Assembly: GCA_033977485.1 (NCBI GenBank)
Contig: CM066992.1
Span: forward strand, 101,444,140-101,508,139
Source: Hydrangea macrophylla
Lineage: Eukaryota; Streptophyta; Magnoliopsida; Cornales; Hydrangeaceae
Length of the DNA stretch: 64,000 nucleotides
Direction of reading: 5' to 3'
Shown: positions 9,864 through 22,297 of the stretch, piece after piece
Layout: each line of letters opens with the position of its first letter
Position numbering within the stretch: the first letter of the stretch is position 1
Translations under genes and position numbers: made by a program
The notes under the pieces: generated by a model
Told to the model about the DNA's origin: nothing
The model's database searches: none
What the model saw: the letters and a program-made list of their open reading frames with translations, nothing else

Positions 9864-12800
9864 AAAGCCTATGACACTTGGCTCGAGAAGGATCATAGCA
9901 CGCGCTTTGTGATAAGCAACATGCAACATGATCTTGTTGGGAAGTATATATACTACCCAATAGCTAAAGAATTGTGAGATCAGCTCAAATTTGTTTTCGA
10001 TGGCACATTCACTACTAGATTAAGCATCTAGTTATGAAGTTTAGGAAAGTAAAGGAAAAGTTCCAAGTGCACGATGACTGGACATCTAAGGTCGATGACA
10101 GGTATGATTCATGATCTCAGATTACTTGGAACATCTTTACTGGCAAACTGTAGTTTCAGGTTATGATTAATTCTTTGCTTGATTCGTGGGTCCATAGAAA
10201 ACAAATCATGATCCACAACGAAAAATGTTAAATTTTTTGTTTTTGACATTTTCTGACATGTTGAGCTGAATATGGAGCGCCAAAAAGGTAACGCGAATCG
10301 TATAGCTACACTCTTGACCATGACTTCCATAAGTGGAAGTAAGCGCAAGGCCAGTGGGCCTAAACACAATGGTAAGGGTAAACCCGCCTAAAGGCAGGGT
10401 AGGGCTAGCAAGTTTGTGCCCAAGGCTAACAAGGTGGAAGAGCGAATGGAGGGCATTTTTCAATTCGGTGGTAATATAGGATGGATGTTTTTAGGTGGTA
10501 GTGTTACTAGGACATGGTTATCTAGGGATAACTGCTTAAAAGTTTTAATAATCTATAGTTTTCTCTGTTGTTCATTTATTCTAAGACATGGCATGCTGGA
10601 CTTGAACGCATAAGATGTGATAGGATGACTTGATTAGCTCGAGAAGCCCTTTTGGGCCCACTCGCTGAGGTTGACCTACCTATGTGTGAGTCTTGCTTAG
10701 TTGGTAAAGCGTGTCGAAAGCCTTTTAGAGAGGCTATATAGAGCTACTCAAGCATTAGAGCTAGTTCACTCACATATCTGTGGACCTATGGTTGTAAAGG
10801 CACGTCATGGCGCATCTTATTTTCTTACTTTTATAGATGATTTCGCGTGATATGAGGATCGCAAGTATTTATCTAATCAGTTCAAGGAACTGTGTGAGCA
10901 AAGGAGGAAACGCAGACAACTTCTTATTCCTGAAACTCCGCAACAATGTGGTGTTGTAGAGAGAAGGAATATGACACTCCTAGATATGGCTAGGACTATG
11001 ATGGCACAAGTCAACCTCCCAATGTTGTTTTGGGGGGATGCACTCTCGTTTGCTGCCTACATACTAGAGTGCCTCTTCTCAACCAGTTCCTTCTACTCCC
11101 TTATGAGCGATGAAAATGCGAAAAGCTCATTTTGGAACATTAGCGCCCGTGGAGCTCAGGAGGTTATGTTCACTATACCTCGCATAAGTGCGAGAAAATA
11201 CGCTCGAGAGCTAGAAAGCATACCTTTATAAGGTATTCTAATAGCTCGACAGCCTATGTTACGTATAATGAACAAATGGGTATAGGAATGACAGAAATGG
11301 TACCACATGATATTGAGAATGACTTCCCCAGATTTGTATTACTAAGAGATATCTTGACCTTTATGAGTTGGAGGATGTTGAAGACAACATACAATCCTTA
11401 AGCGACGGTGGGGAGATTGAGAATCCACATCCAGTAATCGCTGTAAAATGGTACTAGTCTCTAGCCGAGTGAGAGTACACCGCTAGACGCTAGTGGGAGT
11501 GTACCAGATAGTGGGAGTGCACCACTAGGCACTCAAGATTCTCAGGTAGTACACTGTATGGTGATGAGGAAAAAGTTCCCTATCACTGTTTTGAAATTTG
11601 AGGAAGACATTTTCATATGTGTGCAAATGTGTGCACAAGTGGATGAGGATGAGCCTGCTTCTTTTGTTGAAGCATTTTTCTTCGTCTGCTGAAGCTGAGT
11701 GGATAGTTGCTATGCCAGATGAGATGAGCTCTATGGATGCGAATAAGGTCTGGGAGTTAGTTGACATTCTGCTTGTGCGTAAGCTTATTGGAGACAAGCG
11801 TGTTTTCAAAATCTAATGTACGGCAGATGGTTCAATTGACAAGTATTAGGCGCGCCTTGTGGCGATAGTTTGTACCCAGAGAGGGTATAGACCATGAAAA
11901 CATGTTCTTCAAAAGGGTGAGATCTGGCTCCATTCGCCTTATCCTAGCAATTTTCACATATTTAGTTTTGGAACTTTTTTAGTTGGATGTTTAAACTGTT
12001 CTTTTCTCAATCGAGAACAAGACGACGAGATAAATATGGATCAGCCCATTGGTTTAGTGACCAAAGGGAATGATTGCAAAAGTATGCCGTCTCAAACGAT
12101 CTATTTATTATCTCAAGCTAGCAATCGGCTAAGTAGTGGTACAATGTGTGTACATTAAATGGTCCAAGACAAGTGTTCTAATTCTTTGTATATTGATAGC
12201 TGGGAAAGAGATGAGTTCCATTGTCGCCGCTTGAGCGTGGTTGTCCTCTCAGTTTGAGATTAAGGATATGGGTGATGCCAACTATGAGTTGGGAGTTTAG
12301 ACTGTGAGATATTGTTCTCAGAAGCTCATCTATTTGTATCGAGGGACTTACAAGATGAGGGTTCTTGAATGATTTTTTACATGAAAAACTGTAAACCCAT
12401 TGACATCCCAATTTTAAAGGGACTCACCTTGACCTTAGATCAATGTCTTTAGAATAATGAGAAGAGGAAACAAATGTCCAGTTTGCTATATGCATTCGCA
12501 ATAGGGAATCTGAAGTATGCTAATATGTGTACTCAGTTAGATGTCTGATATGCGGTTGGTTTAATTAATCGTTGTTGTAGCAACCTTGATCCTATCACTA
12601 GAGAGTAGTGCAGAGTATGTTGCGATATGTTCGCAGGACTGTGAACCTTGCCTTATGATGTCCACGATAGAAGCATAATATATGGTGTGCTCTGCAGCTA
12701 TTTGAGAAGTTGTTTTTGGTTGAAGAGTTTTTGCATTGGCTAGGCACTTCACCTCATTAATGATGAGGTTGTACTCATCCACGGTGATAGCACGTAAACC

Positions 12801-12960
12801 TGAGCATATGTAAAATATCTTAAAAAACCATTCTAGCACGTAGACATTCTTTTTTTGTCACATTTGAGATGTGGTTTGCACAAAGGGAGGTTGTCTTAAG
12901 GCACATCTCCACTTGGGGATTTGATGTGCTTAGACATTTTATTGTGGCATTAACATTATT
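9864..12960 (+). pseudogene. Copia-1 gag-pol remnant (gag, integrase, RT, RNase H pieces)
   Basis: Conceptual translation in shifting frames gives a copia gag piece (about 9870-10090, ending near SKVDDR), a basic gag tail (about 10330-10450), a GAG-pre-integrase and integrase piece with ALELVHSHICGP (about 10590-10840), an integrase core piece with LDMARTMMAQVNLPMLFWG (10971-11231), the start of RT (about 11640-11870, KVWELVD), an RT tail with YAFAIGNLKYANM (about 12485-12560), and an RNase H tail with REVVLRHIST (about 12880-12915). Frameshifts and stops are frequent and the protease and YVDD regions are missing or unrecognisable, so no protein can be made. Confidence 0.8.
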
Positions 12961-13123
12961 ATTCAAGTTTTTATAAACTAGCTGGTTTCCATATATATAT
13001 ATATATATATATTTGTTATAAGTGGAACGGATGCACATTTCTAATATGTCACCGGGCTTGAATCGACCTACTTACACGGGTGATTCACCTTGGTGCCGAG
13101 ATAGCGAACTAGGACATGCGTGT

Positions 13124-14479
13124 TGATGTTGTCAAAATCAAGATATGAAAAGTGTACTTTACTTTTCTAAAGATTTTCAATAGTGAAAGTAAAGGTCGAA
13201 CCCACAGAGATTGTTAATTTTTATCCTTTAATTACTAAAATCTAATCTATTTAATTATAAGAAAATCGGAAGTTTGGTTGGTTTAGAATTTGATTGTTAC
13301 TACTAATTTAAACTATGAAATTATGGAAGTAAAATCTAGAATTAAATCTAACTAAACTTGTATGCTAATTGAAGATTGATTTAAATATGAATAGATGAGA
13401 TCTAGGATGACAACTCCACCACTAACTATGCATCAGGGGTCTATATATACTTCCTATTTTAAGTTCTATGTTTGGATAGTTATGATCTATCGTAGCTACA
13501 AGTCCAATAGTATCGCCAAGAAGATATTGTTAGTTCAATCTAAGCATAACCCATCTATGGTTCACATGAATTACCTACCTATAACTAGGATGTAGCATAA
13601 CTCATCTTTCCTAAGCATGAATTATAAAAGATATAAACATCACAATCACATAAGCACCATTGTATGTAAATACTCCTATCAATCACAGAAATCAAGGACT
13701 ATTGAGTTCAATAAGCATAAGGAAAAATCTAAGACAAGAATAGATCCAAAATACTCTTGATTATTAACATTAAAAACTGATTATATATAAATAATCCACC
13801 AACATACAATCACTATCCCAAAACATAAAATCCTAGAGTAGAAAAGCATAGAAAATCCCCCTTTACATAGCTAGGGTTTCATTGAAACCCTAGATTAGGA
13901 GTTTAGTTGCTCATGGTGGGTGGAAGCATGAAGATTGAGTTGATGGAAGCCATTAGAGACCTTCAAGCTTGCTCTTCTCCTTCCTATTGCCTTCCAAAGT
14001 GATGAATGAATGTATACGTCAATTGATCTCTCAGTGTGTAACCCCTAAAAATCATAAAAACTAAATATATATATATATATATAGGGTTTACAAGAGTTTT
14101 GGAAGCTTTCCTATCCCGAAACGAACTAAAACAGAGGTTATTTCAAATCTGGACGTCATTAAGCAGTTTCGTTTGCACAGGGCTCTTCAGTATAACAAAA
14201 TACGTAACTTTGATTTTTGTACGGATCGCGCGAGCGCGTAATTGGGACAGTCGCGCGCGTGACCGAATTCTGGGATCTCGCGCGAGCGGACCACTCGCGC
14301 GATATGCCTTTTTTAGCTTCCTTCTTCTTGCTTTTTCTCCTTATTTAACCTGGAATCCATGTTTTCTTCTAAAACCTGACAGAAAATGAAAAATAAAGTA
14401 AAACTACACAAAAACAGGATAAAAATAGCTAACAAATGTGAGTTAAGGCGTATAATTGGGATTTGTTCTCTCCCGATCA
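13124..14479. mobile_element. Solo LTR, copy A (1356 bp)
   Basis: It begins TGATGTTGTCAAAATC and ends TCTCCCGATCA, and is flanked by the 5-bp direct repeat CGTGT at 13119-13123 and 14480-14484. It is homologous along its length to 22295-23655, also a solo LTR. There is no internal domain, so it is what remains after LTR-LTR recombination. A CpG-rich segment with TCGCGCGAGCG-type repeats lies at about 14222-14305. The superfamily of the parent element cannot be told from the LTR alone. Confidence 0.88.
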
Positions 14480-14484
14480 CGTGT

Positions 14485-14883
14485 CCATGGCGCTTAGATG
14501 GCGAGCAAAATGAGACATTTGTGTTCATGACGCTTAGATAGCTAGCTAGGACATGTGTGTCCATAACGCTTAGAAAGCGAACTTGAACACTTATATCTAA
14601 GCAGTGTAAGAACAGTGAGCTAGATATAAATCCTTATTATTTCTATATATCGCCTTAGATGGAGCTAAGATGAAGCCTTTATATTTGGTCAAACATAGAG
14701 AGATCCCACGACTCTATGTAGCCTGTTTATAGTTGAATGTGAGTTTTTAGACGGGCGTCAAGAGTGGCGACTGTGCTGGAAAACCCAAGTTAGACGTTTT
14801 GTGTAACGTCTAAATAAGATTCGTATGGCGTTACTTATTTTTCCAAACACAGAGTGACATTTCCATTTTTATGGAAGAACGCC
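14485..14883 (+). repeat. Copia-1 3' non-coding region, part 1
   Basis: This is internal Copia-1 sequence between solo LTR A and the Ogre-like element. It has three degenerate copies of a 35-45 bp motif built on TCCATGGCGCTTAGATAGCGA, one of which was split by the solo LTR. It continues at 48005 after the Ogre-like insertion, where ACGCC is duplicated. No gene. Confidence 0.6.
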
Positions 14884-15411
14884 TGTAGACACCCCAATTT
14901 TGACCAAACGTCAAATCCAGGGATTGGTTACCTCTCAAAGACCGATGATGATGATATCCGTGACATTCGAGGATTTTCCCAAGAAATTCAAAATCTTCAA
15001 GAAAAAAAATTAGAAAATAATAAAAATGATAAAGAGAGAGGATTCAGGCATTCGGGAGGGAAACCCGAACGATGAAGAACGTGTGAGAAACCCAGTCTGG
15101 AAATCCATTTTATTTTAAAGAAAGAGGAAAAAAAAGAGAATTTATAAACAAAAAACACCAAAAAAAAAGGGAAAGAGAGAAAGAGGGAGTTTTTCTTGAA
15201 AAAAGGAATAACAAAATAAATAAAAAGATTTTTGAAAAAGATAAAATACAAAAAAGAAATAGTATATTCAAAAATATACCATGCACATGGTTGATACCAT
15301 GCACATGGGGGATCTTAATGCAAATATATACATACATAAAATAAAAAAAAAATTTGTTTACACCAACATACTTTTGAAAAATCAAAATGAGGGACAAAAT
15401 TCAGTTAGCCC

Positions 15412-15533
15412 CGGCACGCGGAAAACGCGGCGGCACTCACTGAGTGCCGCGCCGGCACTCACTGTTTGCCGCCCGGCACTCAGCGAGTGCCGCCCGGCAT
15501 TCAGTGAGTGCCGCCGGCACCCAGCGAGTGCCG
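15412..15533. promoter_or_regulatory. LTR palindrome array (six units, about 21-bp spacing)
   Basis: Units start at 15412, 15431, 15453, 15474, 15495 and 15515. The best is CGGCACTCACTGAGTGCCG (15431-15449), with perfect 9-bp arms around a single central base. The first unit has a degenerate right half (CGGCAC then GCGG...CGCGG). The spacing is close to two helical turns. The array ends about 98 bp before the LTR TATA box. The 3' LTR copy lies at 36430-36551. Related five-unit arrays precede both antisense promoters (29643-29743 and 33524-33626). Confidence 0.85.
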
Positions 15534-16317
15534 CTGGCTGTAACAGACTGCATCTTCTCACATGTTCTAGAAGAAAACCTTGCACATGGGTTTCCACCCA
15601 AATTTACCCATCTATCCCTGGAATAAAGGCCTATATAAACAAAACCTCCTCTTCCATTTTGAGGACTTGAACTTGAAAATCAAGAGATAGATACATACAA
15701 GAATCATATAGATTTTTAGAGAGAGAGAAGAAGAATTTCTTGAAAAGCTTGAAGAATTTGAAGAATCTTGAAGAGAATTTGGGAAATCTTGGAAGATCCT
15801 CACAAGAAGTTGAAGAAATACTTGAGGTCCTAGAGGTAACCTCTTAATCCTTGATAGAATTAGGACCATTCAATCACAAGTTCATAGTTCTAAGAACTTT
15901 TTCACATTTTCAAAACCTCTCTTCTTATCCCATTTCATCACACACCACCAAGAACTTGTGATTGAATCTCATGACATTTCATCAATTTGGATGTAATTAG
16001 CTTTGGGTTTAAGATAAATTCAACTTTGGAGAGTTTGTATCCTTAGTCCTCTAAGTATTCCTTGATTTTCCTTATTTCTATTTCATTAAAAAGGTGCATG
16101 AGATCTTCTATATCTCATTGAACCTCTTTGAGTTTGATTATTTAATTTCCTATGATCTTATGATCTATATGGAGATTAGAATGAATCATAGTCTTAATCC
16201 ACATATAATTAGTGAGATTCAAGTCTTAATCCATGACTTGAACCTCTTCATTAAGAAATCTTATGGAATCCTTACTATATTCCAATAAGGTTTAAAGTAG
16301 ATTTTAACTTCATTTAG

Positions 16318-16790
16318 TCTCCAATGACCATCAAGTGGTAGGAGTAGTGATTTGAATCCAAACTTTTATCCATGGATTTAAGTTCATTGTTCTTTGGATC
16401 TTGTGAAATCCATGCTATACTTCATTAAAACCTATGAGCATATATGCTTCATAGTCTCCAATGACCATCAAATGGTAGGAGAAAATGTGTTAATTCAAGT
16501 CTACTCCCATGGCTTGGACTAATCTTTCTCTTAGGTTTTAAGAAGTCTTTTATACTTCATCTAAAACCTACATATGAGTATGTCTCTAACTCCAATGACC
16601 ATCAAATGGTAGGAGTGATAAGTTGAATTCAAACTTGGGTCCATAGGTTTGAGTTCTTTATTTGAGGATTTTGTGAAGTTCATTTCAATACTTCATCAAG
16701 ATCCATAAGTGTGGTGTGCCTCATAGTCTTCAATGACCATCAAATGGTAGAAGAAGTAGTTTGGTTTGAGCCCCAACTTCATGTTTTAAT
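16318..16790 (+). repeat. Four imperfect tandem repeats of about 136 bp in the LTR
   Basis: The core CCAATGACCATCAAATGGTA (first copy has AAGTGG; fourth starts TCAATG) recurs near 16320, 16457, 16590 and 16728. Each contains the small dyad ACCAT-CAA-ATGGT. Each unit also has an ACTTCAT block and a CCAT(G/A)G(A/C)TT-like block. The same repeats are in the 3' LTR at about 46009-46440. Non-coding leader sequence. Confidence 0.7.
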
Positions 16791-18317
16791 AGTTGAGGCC
16801 AATCAACAAACTTGAACTAGCAAGACAAAAACAGTGGGTTCACAAACTGTTTTTGATCAAAGATTTTTAGTTTAAGATCTAACCGTTGAAATCAAGTGAA
16901 ACCAATGGGAAAATATCAGTAACACATTGTTTTACCACTGTGATTTTTGTTTTAGCAAGATTTTGTGATTAGAGAGGTTTGATTATGATTTTTGTGAACT
17001 AATCACAATCTGTCCAGAGTTCTAGAATGCTTTCAGAATAATAAATCTGTTTTGAAATTAATAAATCAGAACCCTAATAAAGTTTTCGGGGTCTCAAATA
17101 ATTTTTTATAAGTACCTTAATGTGTTAGGAAGGTACCCTAAAAAGATCTAAGTGTTTCTCATTTTTTTACTATTTTTAGAAAATCATACAAGATCTCTGG
17201 ACAGAGAGTTGCAGAATCCTGAGTGAGGTCTAGTATTTTTCATATTCCCGGAGATCTAACCGTTGAAACCTTGATTTTCTTTTTGGGTTAGAAACTAGAC
17301 TCACAGAGGCATAACATATCCAAAAATCAGTAAGATCCAACCATTGAAAGTATTTTATTTCCATTTTTGAACGTCGGGTCTGCTCTCTGTAAATCACAAA
17401 AAACTGCTACTGTTTTTGTCTAATCTTATTTATTTCAACTCAAATAGACTCCTAATGGCCTAGGACTCAAACCATGTTTTGAACAAGGATAATTTAGATT
17501 AAACCCAGAGGCTAAGTCATCCAAATTAATGAATAAATCCATATCTTATTATTGTTTATAATCATTCATTCATTCATATGCATTGATGCTTATAGTTAGA
17601 AATAGTTCTTGGATGAAGTTGGACTTAGTTGAATTTAATTGAACATGACCTATGATTAATTACCTTTTGATATTATATCTTGTCTAAGGCATGTGTACTA
17701 ACCTTTGTTTTGTAGCGCTTTGAGGTACAATTTTTCAACCCTTCTCTAGTTTAATCTATTTTATTGATTTTAATTGATTTTTCGACCCCATGTACGACAC
17801 CTTAGCTTAGGTTTTGCCTTATGTGTATATATGTGTTAGAGACCTTTCTTAGGTTTATTTTTATTTTTTTGCATGCATTGCACGTTTGATATTCGCGGCC
17901 GGATCCCGGGTATGTTTTCTAGTTCTCTATTGCATATCATGATGTTTGCTAGTTGAATTATGTGACTTATGAATGATATTTTATCGTTAGCAATTTTACA
18001 CCATTTCCAACATGCTTGTGTGATGTATATGTATATAAGTATTAATTGAGGGCATGCTTAGATTAATAATTTGATTAAAAAGGATGTTGAGTAGAGGCCT
18101 ATCGTGAGATAGGATGAAAGGGGGTGTTTTAGTCCGCCGGGCTCCTTCCCCTTTCATTCCATAATCCCCGGACCCAGTTTATCTTTGGTTTCGCAAAAGA
18201 TCAGTTTCCTTTTAAATGGTTTCTTAATTTTCCTTTTAAAAATTAAGTGGCGACTCTTTGAATTTGAAAAATGTTTTAAAAGTGGGTAAAATTTGAAATC
18301 CTGCGATATCCACAATC

Positions 18318-18367
18318 TGGCGACTCTGCTGGGGATCGAACCCAGAATCTCTGGTTTCGCAGACCAG
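18318..18367 (+). other. Extended tRNA-Arg primer binding site
   Basis: The primer binding site TGGCGACTCTGCTGGGGA (18318-18335) starts three bases after the LTR. Complementarity to tRNA-Arg does not stop at 18 nt. Read on the other strand, the next 32 bases continue as a T-arm (GGTTCGATCC), a variable loop, and an anticodon stem-loop with CTGGT and ACCAG arms around the seven-base loop CTGCGAA. From general knowledge this matches the 3' half of plant tRNA-Arg(ACG) with about three differences, one of them in the anticodon. A 5' half of the tRNA is absent, so this is not a tRNA gene. Confidence 0.88.
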
Positions 18368-19750
18368 AATTTCGGATTTTGGGTTCACTCGAGGATTAGA
18401 CTTGAAAGCATCCTTTTAATCGAATTAATTAATTTTTGTGTGCCCGTTGCATTGCACTTGCATGTTTCGCCAGTCGATTGCATGGAACTATGACCTTGGA
18501 GGCTCGGGGCAACCCGGTCGGTCAAGTCATCATGGGACCGTGTGATCACCCTTGATCTCGTACCATGTTTTGGTATATGAAGCATCCTATCGGGTGTGTG
18601 TCAAGGGTCCCTTATTTGACCAAAACCCGGCCTTTGCATGGTAGCTTCCATAGAACCTTTCAAAATTAAGAAATCAATTCTTGATTAGGATTATGTGCTA
18701 GGGAGTTTTGTGTGCCCGAAAGGGATTATTTGAGATGATGACGATGCTTGCTTGATAAAAGATGTGTAACCCTTTAATCACCTTTTAGCAATTCCTTCTC
18801 ATGTCCCACGACATTTGGGAACATGCTGGATCTTGATTATGTGATTACATCTCATACATCTTGCTAAGCTAAGCATCATTAACCTTGTATGCATCCGAAT
18901 TCATGAAGAGTATGACAATAATCCGATCATGTGATCCTCCTACCCAAAGAATTTTAAATACGTTTTTGGAAGCAAATAGATTTTTGGTATCTTTATTCCA
19001 AGGCATTCAATCGCTCTTTCAAAAAAAAAAATTTCACTTTTGGATTAAAATTTCAAATCAACCATATTTGAAGGAAGAACCTAAAATTCTTGGAACCCAA
19101 AATTCTTAAAAGAGTTTGAAAAGTTTTACCAACTAAAGGAATGCTTTTTCAAAGCAAAATTTGGACCTAATCACCTTTTTGTTAAGGAATATAATCCAAG
19201 AAATCTCTGCAATTAAAGAAATCATTTTCAAATAAATTTCAACCCAATCATCTTTTGTTTAGAAATATTGTTGTCTTCTAAGGAAAGCTTCTTAAGGAAT
19301 TTTGAAAAGATCCCATCATCTAGGGGAAATACTTGTTAAATGGATTTCAAAAATTTTAAATTTAAAAAAAAAAAAAAAAAAAACAAAACAAAACCTTGAA
19401 AGGGTAAAAAATGATCACAATGAAAGGAGAAATTAGCACACTCAACATGGATGAGGATCTTATGTGCTTACGTGTTTATGTGTTAGGATTAGAATTTTCT
19501 TTTATTTAGCATATAGAATAGGCACACACACACACATGCATTTGCATCCCTATGGCATATGAATCATTCATGAAAGCATATGAATCAATTATAAAAGTAA
19601 AAGGTAAACAAATAATGGTGAAAAAAAAGGGGGGTTGTAAAAAAGGGTTGTTAAAATGACTAAAATAAATATGATTGTAGGTAAAACATAGAATCAACTA
19701 CGAGCATAGCCTGGTACAGAGATTCTACTGCAAGACTAGTGAGAAAAGAG
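18368..19750 (+). other. Ogre-like element leader between primer site and gag
   Basis: This untranslated stretch has poly-A runs near 19021 and 19365-19383 and a (CA)n run near 19517. No ORF1 of the kind described upstream of gag in some Ogre elements is visible. A possible splice acceptor (ATTGTAG) ends at 19680. Confidence 0.5.
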
Positions 19751-22297
19751 ATGGCACAAGAGGCTAATGCAAGGGAGATGGCAGAGTTAAGGACAATGGT
19801 GGAACAGCAAGCGGGACAAATGACTAGAATGATGACCATGATAGAAGCACTAGCACGACAGCAGCCAGGCAATGATCCTCCTCACAGGGATGAAGATTGG
19901 TTTGATGAAACAGAAGGGATTGAAACAAGGGAGAAACTAGAAAAAGAAAGGGCTGAGAAAGACAAGTTGATGACTGAGAAAATGGAGAAGTTGGAAAGGG
20001 TGGTCCGAAAGGCTCATGGAGTTGACACATATTTGTTGGAGTTGGAAGGGTTGTATGAAGGGGTTTGTGAGGTATTGCCCGCAGGATTTAAAATGCCTGT
20101 ATTCGACAAGTTTGATGGAACAGGGAACCCTCGCAGCCACATTGGAATGTGTATAGGGGCATTTTAGCCTAGCGGTCTAAGCACGGTCATGATGGCAGTC
20201 TTGTTTCAACAAACGTTGACTGGGGCTGCTTTGTCTTGGTATCTCACTCTGGAACCAGGGAAGACTAGAAATTGGGAAGAAGTGGTAAAAGCATTTGTGG
20301 CCCAATACGAATACAATCAAGATCTGGATGTTATTATCAGGGATTTGGAGACTACCCGACAGGGGAACAAAGAATCTTTTGCTGAATTTCTAAGCCGATG
20401 GAGAGGAAAGGCTGCCAAGATGATACAAAGGCCGACTGAAAAAGAGCAAATCCGAATGCTAATGAAGAACCTCCAACCTGTCTATCAGGAGAAGATGAGG
20501 TTCCAATCCCTCAATACTTTCACCGAGGTATTCGATGTAGGAACCAGAATCGAAGATGCGATACAGGAAGGGGTCATTAAAAAGGAAGAGCCAGTGAACA
20601 GGTACAGACGACCGAACTATGGAACAGGAGGAGGACATTCGGGAGGTCATTCAGGGTCTACGGATGTGAACGCGCTGAGCGAACCTGAGAAAAAGTTTGA
20701 TGTAACCAGAAATTACCCAAAGAGGGGAGGGGATAAGCCTTTAAGGAGGTTTTCGGAGTTAGGAGTATCTTTGTCCACGGCTCTCGATAGGCTGGTAGCA
20801 AAAGGACATCTCCGCCTACTGGAGCCACGACCCAGACCAAATCCACCACCTCCAAATTTCAAGTCTGATTTATATTACAAATTCCATCAGGAGCAGGGGC
20901 ACTCAACTGACCGGTGTTTAAGACTAAGGCAAGAGATTCAAGATTTGATTGACAAGAAAATAATATTTGAACCACCCACCAACCCGCCAAATGTTACCAG
21001 AAATCCGCTACCAGAACATCATGCCGTGCCACCACCCAGAATTTACTACTTGGGAAATGAGGAGAGCTCTTTTGACCCATCAGCATTGATCACTAAGTTG
21101 GGAAGTCCGAGAAAAGCTTATCAGATGTTGGAGGGTTCGCAAATCTGCACTCTAAAAGGGTTGGTTGATGAAGGCAAAGGGAAAGAAATAGAAGGAACTG
21201 TTGACGCAGATTGGTGGGCACCAGAAGCTGACAATTCACTTTGGTACAAAGGGGATGGTATTCAGGATCCTAATAAAGTTAAGGAGGACCTTTGGTATGA
21301 AAGTGAGGAGGAAGGTTTGAAAATTGTTGAAGCACAAGATAGACTTTGGGTTAAAGAAGGTATTAGTCACCTCACACGATCCGGGAGGCATTTTAAACCA
21401 CATGAACTTGAGGAGGATCACCCGGAACAAGAAATGAATAAAGGAAAAGGGAAACTGAATGAGGAAGAAGAGGAAGACAGAGTCTTAAGACAGATGAAGA
21501 AGACACAGGCAAATATCACCATTTGGGGGTTGCTAATCGCTTCCAAGCGTCATAGGCAAACAGTCCTCGACGCTCTCAATCAGTCGGATGTTTCCATCGA
21601 TGTTACTCCGGAAGATCTCATCGGCATGATCGGCAGAAGCCCAACCCTGGCTATATCATTCTCTGAAGCTGACTTACCTCCTGGGGGACCTGTTTTCAAT
21701 AAGCCGTTGCACATCACCGTTGAGTGCCTAGGAAATTCTCTACCTGCTTGCCTCGTCGACAACGGGTCTGCATTAAATGTCTGCCCTTTTCGAACAGCTA
21801 AAAGGATGGGGCTCGATGAATCTACATTTATACCATCAGAACAAAAGGTGAGGGCTTATGATAATACTCTACGGGCAGTGATGGGGATCATTTTTCTGAA
21901 TCTCTCTGTCGGGACTGGTGAAAGGGAAACAGAATTCCAAATCATTGACATTCCTGCATCATTTAACCTGCTTTTGGGAAGGCCGTGGCTTGATAGTTTG
22001 GGTGCCATTCCATCAATCATCCATCAGAAAGTTAAGTATATTTGGAAAAACAAGGTATGTGATCTTCTGGGGGATAGCTGGATAAATGTGTTTGGGGTCT
22101 CATCAAGTGCTCCGATTTTAGAAGTACAGATACAAGAAGGTGAAGCAAGTTTGGGTGGGTTTGAGTTCATTAACGTCATAGAAGAGGGGAAGCCGAAGGA
22201 ATTTTTACCACTATATTTTGATCAATACGCCAGTCCATTGGTGGCTGGGATCATGAGAAAAATGGGGTTCTTCCCAGGGATGGGTTTAGGTAAGTGA
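19751..22297 (+). pseudogene. Ogre-like gag-protease with one in-frame stop
   Basis: The frame runs from ATG 19751 (no stop between 19685 and there, so an upstream start is possible) to the TGA at 22295, with one internal TAG at 20165-20167. Domains: an acidic coiled-coil-like N-terminus; the retrotransposon gag core, with PVFDKFDGTGNPRSH before the stop and GAALSWYL and WRGKA after it; a CHHC-type zinc finger near 20868-20920 whose first Cys appears to be Tyr (YYKFH, then GH...DRC); and a retropepsin with VDNGSALNVCP near 21755 and LLLGRPWL near 21970. It ends in a G-patch (MGFFPGMGLGK) cut by solo LTR B. The LTR supplies the TGA stop. In the intact element this would be the virus-like-particle protein and protease, fused in frame to pol. 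Confidence 0.9.

Larger units (their letters stand above)
14884..18314 (+). repeat. 5' LTR of the Ogre-like element
   Basis: It starts TGTAGACACCCC and ends ATATCCACA. A TATA box (TATATAA) lies at 15632-15638, so U3 is about 750 bp and R-U5 about 2.6 kb. Upstream of the TATA box is a palindrome array (15412-15533). Downstream are four 136-bp repeats. Splice-like signals (GAG|GTAACC near 15835, TTTTGTAG near 17716, a GTATGT donor at 17910) suggest the leader may be spliced. ORFs within it are not gene-like. Confidence 0.93.

Noticed and set aside
15281..15670. 129-residue ORF in the Ogre-like 5' LTR (and its twin at 36300-36884)
   Set aside because: It reads through the palindrome array, giving repeated ECR/SAA patterns; the twin changes sequence after the Copia-2 insertion. 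A by-product of the array.
18318..18367. Candidate tRNA-Arg gene or pseudogene
   Set aside because: Only the 3' half is present, on the strand and at the position of a primer binding site, three bases from the LTR end.
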